Assembly (NCBI GenBank): GCA_021821185.1
Contig: JAKACU010000109.1
Coordinates: forward strand, 1-6,083
Direction: 5' to 3'
Length of the DNA: 6,083 bases
DNA from: Bacillota bacterium
GTDB lineage: Bacteria; Bacillota; Bacilli; Alicyclobacillales; SLC66
Shown one piece after another: positions 1 through 5,169 of this stretch. Position 1 is the stretch's first letter. Every line of letters begins with the position of its first letter. Under the pieces are notes generated by a model. It was not told the origin of the DNA. It was given only the letters and a program-made list of their open reading frames with translations, and did not search any database. The position numbers and the translations under genes were made by a program.

Positions 1-1
1 G

Positions 2-1045
2 CTGTTCGTGCAGCATGACGAAAACAGAGACGTTTTTTCTTTCTTCAGGATATGGACATTGTATCGAGCAAACTTTGGACAGGCAACTTCGTCAACTTTC
101 GGTCATTACAGGAGGGCAGAAACACACTATGCAGGCTCAAATTTCAGTTTTGGCATACTGCATCCCATTTTAGGTTTCGTTCTCTTTATTCTATCGATTA
201 TTATTCTATCAATTATTGGTAAATTAATCGGATTGAAAGGTAAAGTATTACCAATTAGCTATGAACTAAAAATACCAGACAAATTTCATACTTTTGTTGT
301 CAGCGCAAGCGCAATCATCCTAACCGTCGCATTATGGCCCTTGTACTTTTGGACAGCTGGATCTTACGGCAATCCAATTACTGTGACGACCAATAAACTA
401 TCGATATTAATGCCGCAAGTGACTGGATATCAACGAAGTTTGCTTGGTAATTACAATGAAGATGCGGTGTTGGGACCAGGTTCGTATGGTACGGCGTACG
501 CCTACTCAAATCTTAAAGGTAATTATGTTATGGGGGAAGAATGGTGGACCTACAATCTCAATACCTTGCTTAGCTATGGTGTCAATAATTGCCTGTTGTT
601 TCATGGGGATACGATCTTGGCCAAAACCAGCTACACCGTTCGTCCAGGTATTCAAGCAGAAGTATATGCCATACTCTTGCCTGCGTCACAAATCGGTGGT
701 GCACAAGATCTATTTGAAGATGTAGCTTATACCTATGCAGTGAACTTCAATAGCACATCTGCGTATATTCGTGCAGAATTTGTTACACCGATCGCGTATC
801 AGACAACGGCTCATAGTGCTATCCGTCAAGACCAAACCATGCAACAAATTCTGAATGCCGAGTTTCATGCGAGATCTGGTGCACCTGTGACAGAGTTGAC
901 ATTCGCATTAGCACTAGGACAATGGAAAAAACTACAAAATTTCACATCATTTATCAATAGCTTCTCCACGTCCCAACTAGATTCATCAGTAACGTCAGTA
1001 CACGCCCAAAATATCGCTAGCCTCGCCACCGGTGAAAGCAGGTGA
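2..1045 (+). CDS. Unrecognised multi-pass membrane protein with large extracytoplasmic domain; 5' end outside window, probably frameshifted
   Basis: I do not recognise the family. The frame is open from the left edge to the TGA at 1043-1045. The first possible start is GTG at 8, but nothing resembling a ribosome binding site precedes it, so the gene probably begins upstream. Numbered from that GTG, a strong hydrophobic helix spans about residues 48-75 and a second about 95-117. The loop between them has five lysines and should be cytoplasmic, placing residues 118-345 outside the cell. That region is rich in Tyr, Thr, Ser, Asn and Ala, with WW at 179-180 and a single Cys at 195, and resembles a secreted beta-rich domain. 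No catalytic motif is visible. The protein ends abruptly in GESR, while the next frame supplies a plausible C-terminal domain and membrane anchor, so I suspect one gene split by a frameshift. Residues 1 to about 50 may belong to another frame (see 3-173). Coding in this frame is well supported from about 175 to 1030. Confidence 0.7.
   Translation: MFVQHDENRDVFSFFRIWTLYRANFGQATSSTFGHYRRAETHYAGSNFSFGILHPILGFVLFILSIIILSIIGKLIGLKGKVLPISYELKIPDKFHTFVVSASAIILTVALWPLYFWTAGSYGNPITVTTNKLSILMPQVTGYQRSLLGNYNEDAVLGPGSYGTAYAYSNLKGNYVMGEEWWTYNLNTLLSYGVNNCLLFHGDTILAKTSYTVRPGIQAEVYAILLPASQIGGAQDLFEDVAYTYAVNFNSTSAYIRAEFVTPIAYQTTAHSAIRQDQTMQQILNAEFHARSGAPVTELTFALALGQWKKLQNFTSFINSFSTSQLDSSVTSVHAQNIASLATGESR
3..173 (+). 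other. Alternative open frame with its own Shine-Dalgarno and ATG; possible true N-terminus of the membrane protein
   Basis: The frame beginning at base 3 is open from the left edge to the TAG at 171-173. It contains ATG at 15 and ATG at 129. AGGAGGG at 110-116 is a strong Shine-Dalgarno core, but the 12-13 base gap to ATG 129 is longer than ideal. From ATG 129 the frame reads MQAQISVLAYCIPF and stops. Adding one T to the TTTT run at 168-171 continues it as PFLGFVLFILS, which makes one smooth long membrane helix with the main frame. Upstream of 129 this frame also reads as a believable helical segment (EQTLDRQLRQLS), while the main frame there is rich in Phe, Arg, His and Tyr. This suggests a one-base loss at 168-171, but both readings remain possible. 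Confidence 0.35.
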
Positions 1046-1283
1046 ATACATGATCGCAACGGGGTATGCTACTTCGAACGGCAAGAATGGCAAAGATACA
1101 TTTTACTTTTCGACCGATCCATCCGTTAGTTTCATATCCATCAATGATCAACCAACTGGTGTCCTTCCAGAAATCCCTTACACCGGAATTTTTGCTTTTG
1201 TCATCGTAGCTGCAGTCGCCTGTTACATGATTATTAAATATTCCTCGAAAATCATGCTTAGTTCACAAAATGTTTTGCGATAA
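1032..1283 (+). CDS. C-terminal membrane-anchor segment, probably the detached 3' part of the preceding gene
   Basis: This 83-residue frame starts at GTG 1032 or, more conventionally, at ATG 1050, which has AGGTG at 1040-1044 five bases upstream. Residues 1-50 look like an extracytoplasmic beta strand region (AGEYMIATGY, then an Asn/Gly/Lys-rich turn and DTFYFSTDP). Residues 52-69 form one hydrophobic helix, followed by a KYSSK positive stop-transfer tail and a short cytoplasmic end. There is no signal peptide, so an independent protein would have to insert with its N-terminus outside. As a continuation of the upstream frame the topology is exactly right, because that frame leaves the chain outside the cell. 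Deleting one G from the GG at 1031-1032 gives an uninterrupted junction reading SLATVKAGEY. I favour a split gene over a separate small protein, but the alternative is not excluded. The 3' end overlaps the LCP gene on the other strand by 26 bases. Confidence 0.5.
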   Translation: MKAGEYMIATGYATSNGKNGKDTFYFSTDPSVSFISINDQPTGVLPEIPYTGIFAFVIVAAVACYMIIKYSSKIMLSSQNVLR

Positions 1284-2289
1284 TTGGATCCAATTGCGTC
1301 ATGTTAGGGTTCCAATAATACAGCGTCTGCCCAACCACGGGATCCATCGCATACAGCGAAGATCCGGGCACTTGATAATAATGAACATCACTACGTTTAA
1401 AGCCATGCAAGGCCAAGGCCAGACTCATCATATCTGACGTACTCAAATTACTTGCTGTTAGAAACTTTGGCAAAGCATTAATAAAGCTAGGAATCATGCC
1501 CCAATTTTGTGGCTTCTCCATCTTCTTCGCAATGCTTAGTAGCAAGTCTTCTTGCAATTGTTGGCGACTAAAATCGCCATTCGGTAACAATTCCCTTTGA
1601 TGAACTAATTCTGCTGCCATTTCCCCATCAAGATGCTGTGTGCCTTGAGGAATGGTCTTACCATTCAAGGATGGATACCATGCGTTAATGATCGGCACAG
1701 CAAACGGCACATTCACCGTCACGCCACCTATAGCATCAACGAGATTTTGCAATCCGAAATGGTTTGTCTCCGCATAATAATTGATAGATAATCCCGTTAA
1801 ATTACTGACCGCCTGACTTGCCTCTTCGATGCCCTGAATGCGTCCACCCTTTAAATCCCCTAAGTAATTTGCATGGGTTATCTTTGTCAGACCATAAGGC
1901 GCTATATTTACCCTTGTATCACGAGCAATGCTGAGCACATTAAACGCATGTGTAGCAATATTGGCATGAATCAGCAAAATAGAATCAGAGCGTGCCGGTG
2001 TGTCTGGCGTTCTCGAGTCAACCCCAAGAAGTAATAAGTTGAATTCACCTGCATGAAGCGCATGGGTGGTTATACCTGGTGCATCCGGAATACTCACCGT
2101 GGGAAGCGCATGCGGATCATGGAAATGATTGGTAGGTTGTAGCGTATAATACACAGCACCAAGAGCACCACCGACTATGATGGAGGAACTAGCCAAACTC
2201 ATCCACAAAATCTGACGACGTCGACGTTTATTTCTTTTCTTTTTACCAGGACTACTTACTGGCTGATTGTCTCCATCTGGTGAGTTCAT
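1258..2289 (-). CDS. LytR-CpsA-Psr (LCP) family protein, probable cell-wall glycopolymer ligase
   Basis: LCP proteins are membrane-anchored enzymes that move teichoic acids, capsule or other glycopolymers from an undecaprenyl-phosphate carrier to peptidoglycan, outside the membrane. This 343-residue protein has a Lys/Arg-rich cytoplasmic N-terminus (residues 16-26), one membrane helix (about 28-50) and an LCP domain from about 83 to 255. Family signatures visible are NLLLLGVDSR (84-93), RSDSILLI (100-107), SIARDTRV (120-127), LVDAIGGV (183-190) and GDFSRQ (238-243). Asp91, Arg100, Asp102, Arg123 and Asp185 correspond to the residues that bind pyrophosphate and metal in the family. There are departures: Ala replaces the usual Pro in SIPRDT, His229 stands where the first Arg of VRxR is usual, and the final RQ pair is LQ. 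Residues 256-343 are an extension without a recognised domain. The ATG at 2289 has GGAGG 11 bases upstream. It follows the deacetylase-like gene by 73 bases and its 3' end overlaps the convergent gene by 26 bases. Confidence 0.93.
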   Translation of the reverse strand: MNSPDGDNQPVSSPGKKKRNKRRRRQILWMSLASSSIIVGGALGAVYYTLQPTNHFHDPHALPTVSIPDAPGITTHALHAGEFNLLLLGVDSRTPDTPARSDSILLIHANIATHAFNVLSIARDTRVNIAPYGLTKITHANYLGDLKGGRIQGIEEASQAVSNLTGLSINYYAETNHFGLQNLVDAIGGVTVNVPFAVPIINAWYPSLNGKTIPQGTQHLDGEMAAELVHQRELLPNGDFSRQQLQEDLLLSIAKKMEKPQNWGMIPSFINALPKFLTASNLSTSDMMSLALALHGFKRSDVHYYQVPGSSLYAMDPVVGQTLYYWNPNMTQLDPIIAKHFVN

Positions 2290-2300
2290 CCTATACAGAG

Positions 2301-2307
2301 CCTCCAG
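2301..2307 (-). promoter_or_regulatory. Ribosome binding site of the LCP gene
   Basis: On the minus strand this reads CTGGAGG, with its GGAGG core 11 bases before the ATG at 2289. It supports that start; no other in-frame ATG lies close upstream. Confidence 0.65.
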
Positions 2308-2321
2308 ACTACTTATCCACT

Positions 2322-2348
2322 AGTATCATGGACTAAAACCTATGTAAA
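2322..2348 (-). promoter_or_regulatory. Possible weak sigma-A-type promoter for the LCP gene
   Basis: In the 73-base gap before the LCP gene the minus strand has TTTACA at 2348-2343, matching five of six bases of the -35 consensus. A poor -10 follows: GATACT at 2327-2322 after a 15-base spacer, or TACTAG at 2325-2320 after 17 bases. Transcription from here would make LCP expression partly independent of the upstream sugar genes. The -10 is weak, so this is tentative. I saw no terminator hairpin in the gap, so read-through from upstream is also likely. Confidence 0.25.
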
Positions 2349-2362
2349 AATCAAGAGATTAT

Positions 2363-3796
2363 TTAACGATCCTGGTGTTTAGACCTCCTTCTCGCATACA
2401 AAAGTGTCAAAATGAGACCGATTACGAGAAATCCATCCATGAGCGCAGCGAGCATTGTTGGGCTCCCTTTCTTCACAGAGGATCGCGTATGACGCTTCTT
2501 TAGGCTCCATATGGCATAATTCGTCGTATCAGGCGAAAACCATCGAACGCCAATAGAACCTACACTTCTTGTTTCATCAGTCGCAGGAATTTTCGTGCCA
2601 CGTAATAAAATGATAGTTCGTAAAGGATCGGGAACAGAAAATGTGATTCCGTGCAATTGGTTGAGTGATGGAACAAATGCACCATCGACGGGATCAGCCA
2701 CGGCAAGAATATTGATCCATGTCTGTCCCAATTTTTGATACGTCTTATAGCGAAGATACTGATGTACAAGATTGTACTGAAGTAAGCGGCTTGTCCGAGC
2801 CACAAGAATTTTACCGTGATACTGTAAATGCGACAAGCGTGTCAACGCTTCAACAGCGCTTGTTGACAACGGCATTTTATCCGCGTTTCCTTCCAAATGC
2901 GTGGCAATAATAGTATAAGCGTGATCGTGCACCAACAGAGAAAGTCGTGCGGGCGACAGTTGCATCGACAACTCAGCGGGATTCCACAGGTCAGTCCAGT
3001 CATAGCGCCACAAATGATGTTTCAAGACTTTGCGAAGAGTGCCTGTAAATCGCCAAAATCCCCAGATTTCCCTGCCATCTCGCAAATGAATGGGATAAAT
3101 CATCGATGGGTAGGCATACTTTTGGCTAAATAAGTCGGGCCATACGAATCGTACACCGGCTTGATGAAGCAAGTCAGTAATATAATACGGTGATTCAGGG
3201 CTGTCTCCCTGCTGATAATGTTCAAATCGATTGATGGAATAGGCACCAAAGTTATCCACATTCGATTGATTGCCGTGATCTGTGATTACCGTCAGATGAA
3301 TTCCATGCGCCTCAAGGTACCGCAAGGCATAAACGGCCAAGTTTCGAGAAAATACCGTCTGTTTTGTATTGATCCGCGAAAAATCTCCCATAGCATGAAA
3401 TGTGTCAATCCATCCTACACGCATATAGTGAAGTAAGATAGAACCATAGGCTAACTTATGAATTGTCCCACGAAAAAAGGTCATTTCCGTCGGTAATTTT
3501 GCACCGTTATAATCAATTACATCAGGGAGATTCGATCCATTGTATAAAAAAAACGAATCGGAAATATCTAACCCTAGTCCTTTTCCTAAGGGTGTATGCA
3601 TTGTTGTATTAAGGAACTCATGAATGATATTGAATTTTCGCAGATTCACGTGATCGGCGTCTGACTCAATTGCAAGCATGGCCTGGTAAGGATAAGGGAA
3701 TGGGCGCAATGACACCTTTTTGTGAATAGATGGATGAAGAGATGATAAAGCGAGAGCAGATTGTATCAAAAACGTTCCAACAAGCGCGTCACGCAT
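2363..3796 (-). CDS. Membrane-anchored polysaccharide deacetylase-like protein (uncharacterised family)
   Basis: From ATG 3796 this is 477 residues. A hydrophobic N-terminus (about residues 4-20) acts as signal anchor, a large extracytoplasmic part follows, and a C-terminal helix (about 448-467) ends in an ARRRSK stop-transfer tail. Motifs resemble the NodB/CE4-like deacetylase barrel: IESDADH (43-49) for the metal-binding Asp pair, FHAMGDF (133-139), TDHGNQSN (172-179) in place of the usual His motif, and ATHLEGN (298-304). The stretch LGLDISDSFFLY (74-85) also looks like a conserved family core. The likely job is removing acyl groups from, or otherwise trimming, a surface polysaccharide, but no activity is proven and the family assignment is from motif memory. 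The chosen start overlaps the glucosidase stop by 8 bases (ATGCGTGA) without a clear Shine-Dalgarno, suggesting translational coupling. An in-frame ATG at 3829 (488 residues, longer hydrophobic start) is an alternative. The frame stays open up to 3961, but that extension lies inside the glucosidase gene. Confidence 0.75.
   Translation of the reverse strand: MRDALVGTFLIQSALALSSLHPSIHKKVSLRPFPYPYQAMLAIESDADHVNLRKFNIIHEFLNTTMHTPLGKGLGLDISDSFFLYNGSNLPDVIDYNGAKLPTEMTFFRGTIHKLAYGSILLHYMRVGWIDTFHAMGDFSRINTKQTVFSRNLAVYALRYLEAHGIHLTVITDHGNQSNVDNFGAYSINRFEHYQQGDSPESPYYITDLLHQAGVRFVWPDLFSQKYAYPSMIYPIHLRDGREIWGFWRFTGTLRKVLKHHLWRYDWTDLWNPAELSMQLSPARLSLLVHDHAYTIIATHLEGNADKMPLSTSAVEALTRLSHLQYHGKILVARTSRLLQYNLVHQYLRYKTYQKLGQTWINILAVADPVDGAFVPSLNQLHGITFSVPDPLRTIILLRGTKIPATDETRSVGSIGVRWFSPDTTNYAIWSLKKRHTRSSVKKGSPTMLAALMDGFLVIGLILTLLYARRRSKHQDR
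2816..2868 (-). promoter_or_regulatory. Nested inverted repeats with a TTGACA hexamer inside the deacetylase-like gene
   Basis: Three overlapping inverted pairs cluster here: TGTCAAC (2840-2846) with GTTGACA (2862-2868), CAAGCG (2834-2839) with CGCTTG (2857-2862), and AAGCGT (2835-2840) with ACGCTT (2845-2850). On the minus strand a perfect -35 hexamer TTGACA (2845-2840) lies 18 bases before TATCAC (2821-2816), a four-of-six -10. This could be an internal promoter with an operator-like or hairpin element, or a chance result of repeated Leu/Thr/Ser codons in coding sequence. Confidence 0.15.
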
Positions 3797-5153
3797 GAAT
3801 ATTATGATGGCGTACAATATGCTTGGCATACCACCATGCGCTATCTTTAGGATAACGTTGTAGCGTGGCATAATCACAATAAACGATACCAAAGCGTCGG
3901 TCGTAACCCCATGCCCACTCAAAGTTATCGATAAAAGACCATACATAGTACCCTCGTACATCGGCGCCTTGTTCTATTGCCTCAGCTAGTGCTAACACAT
4001 GATCTGATAAGTAATGGATGCGATCCTCATCATGAACGTGAGCATGATCCAATTGATCAGGATAAGCTGCACCATTTTCCGTCACATAAAATGGACAGGC
4101 CCCATAATCTTTCTGTAAGCGTAGCAACAAATCTCGCAACCCCTTGCCTGAAACGGGCCAGCCCATACTCGTTACCCGATCCTGCGGCGTAACATTCTCC
4201 GTGTAAAACGGGGCCGCGCTAGCATCATAGCGCACCACAAGCGGTTGGTAATAATTTACGCCAAGGAAGTCAATCGGTTGTGCAATCGTTGCAAGGTCAT
4301 CCGTGGTGATGGCACTTGGTAGCTCTCCAATAATTTGCATCATTTCCTTCGGATACTGCGCCTTGAAAATTGGGTCGAGAAACCAACGGTTGGAAAATAC
4401 ATCATTCATCACGACAGCTTTGTCATCATCGGAACCAGGAGTTTGCGCGTACACTGGTGTCAAATTCAACGTAATACCAATTTGGCCATTTTGATTTTGT
4501 CCCCGATACGTCTGTACAGCTAGACCATGCGAAAGCAAAACGTGATGCGCCACGATTAGAGCCTTTTGCGGGTCGTAGAAACCCGGGGCATGTTCACCGG
4601 TTAAATTGCCAAGAACACTGACACACCATGGTTCATTATGCGTGATCCAGGCTTTTACGCGATCACCAAACGCCCGAAATGCCGCATCAGCATAGTCTTG
4701 AAATCGATAGACAGTATCGCGATTTTCCCATCCACCTAGTTCCTGCAAAGCTTGAGGCAAATCCCAATGATATAGTGTAGCCATAGGAGTTATTTCATTT
4801 TCTAACATAGAGTCAAGCAAACGATTGTAAAAATCAACGCCCTGTTGGTTAATTTGCCCTGAACCCATAGGGAACAAGCGCGGCCATGCTATCGAAAAAC
4901 GATAATGTTTAATATTCAATTCGCGCATCAACGCAAAATCCTCAGCAAACCGATGATAATGGTCCACACTGATCGCTCCAGTATCACCATTTTGCGTTTT
5001 GCCAGGCGTACTTGAAAACACGTCCCAAATCGAGGGCCCTCGCCCTCCTTCATTGACTGCCCCTTCCACCTGATACGCAGCCGCAGCCGTTCCGAAAAAG
5101 AAATTCTTAGGAATCTTTTTTATTATGTCATCCGGCAAATCAAAAGAATTCAT
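3789..5153 (-). CDS. GH1 family beta-glucosidase
   Basis: A cytoplasmic glycoside hydrolase of family 1, a retaining (beta/alpha)8-barrel enzyme that cleaves terminal beta-linked sugars such as cellobiose or aryl beta-glucosides. From ATG 5153 it has 454 residues, the usual full length. Numbered from the TTG two codons earlier, the signatures are FFFGTAAAAYQVEGA (20-34, Gln30 binding sugar), YHWDLP (130-135), THNEPW (173-178, Glu176 acid/base), VTENG (359-363, Glu361 nucleophile) and WSFIDNFEWAWGY (407-419, with Glu414 and Trp415 in the glycone site). Glu414-Trp415, with no downstream Ser and Lys-Tyr phosphate clamp, points to unphosphorylated substrates rather than a 6-phospho-beta-glucosidase. 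There is no signal peptide. Possible starts are TTG 5159, GTG 5156 and ATG 5153. AGGAGGG at 5169-5163 lies 3, 6 and 9 bases before them, so GTG 5156 is a real alternative. The gene directly follows a LacI-type regulator and overlaps the next gene by 8 bases. Confidence 0.95.
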   Translation of the reverse strand: MNSFDLPDDIIKKIPKNFFFGTAAAAYQVEGAVNEGGRGPSIWDVFSSTPGKTQNGDTGAISVDHYHRFAEDFALMRELNIKHYRFSIAWPRLFPMGSGQINQQGVDFYNRLLDSMLENEITPMATLYHWDLPQALQELGGWENRDTVYRFQDYADAAFRAFGDRVKAWITHNEPWCVSVLGNLTGEHAPGFYDPQKALIVAHHVLLSHGLAVQTYRGQNQNGQIGITLNLTPVYAQTPGSDDDKAVVMNDVFSNRWFLDPIFKAQYPKEMMQIIGELPSAITTDDLATIAQPIDFLGVNYYQPLVVRYDASAAPFYTENVTPQDRVTSMGWPVSGKGLRDLLLRLQKDYGACPFYVTENGAAYPDQLDHAHVHDEDRIHYLSDHVLALAEAIEQGADVRGYYVWSFIDNFEWAWGYDRRFGIVYCDYATLQRYPKDSAWWYAKHIVRHHNIHA

Positions 5154-5162
5154 CACCAAAAT

Positions 5163-5169
5163 CCCTCCT
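5163..5169 (-). promoter_or_regulatory. Strong Shine-Dalgarno of the beta-glucosidase, abutting the regulator stop codon
   Basis: The minus strand reads TAGGAGGG, so the regulator TAG stop (5170-5168) shares its AG with AGGAGGG. Ribosomes ending the regulator finish on the glucosidase binding site, which implies tight translational coupling. The site restricts the glucosidase start to 5153, 5156 or 5159. Confidence 0.8.

Noticed and set aside
165..173. Programmed -1 ribosomal frameshift at CCATTTTAG
   Set aside because: Slipping back one base would pair the Phe tRNA with ATT, a poor match, and it is not a standard slippery heptamer; a lost T or a different true frame explains it better.
1155..1190. 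LPEIPYTG resembling a sortase LPxTG signal before the C-terminal helix
   Set aside because: The LPxTG residues are not contiguous, so it is not a sortase site; the positive tail fits a plain membrane anchor.
1226..1256. Inverted repeat CATGATT / AATCATG with a 17-base loop
   Set aside because: A short A/T-rich stem with a large loop inside a membrane-anchor coding region; no T tract follows, so a terminator is not supported.
1282..1295. Perfect 14-base palindrome AATTGGATCCAATT near the convergent gene ends
   Set aside because: It lies within LCP codons for QLDPI, has only a five-base A/T-rich stem and no T run, so it is neither a terminator nor a convincing operator.
2719..3436. Several + strand open frames of 63-78 codons antisense to the deacetylase-like gene
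   Set aside because: They lack ribosome binding sites and protein-like character and are explained as shadows of the minus-strand gene.
3797..3961. Extension of the deacetylase-like frame by 55 residues into the glucosidase gene
   Set aside because: This stretch codes the conserved GH1 C-terminus in the other frame, including the glycone-site segment, so the extension is not a credible N-terminus.
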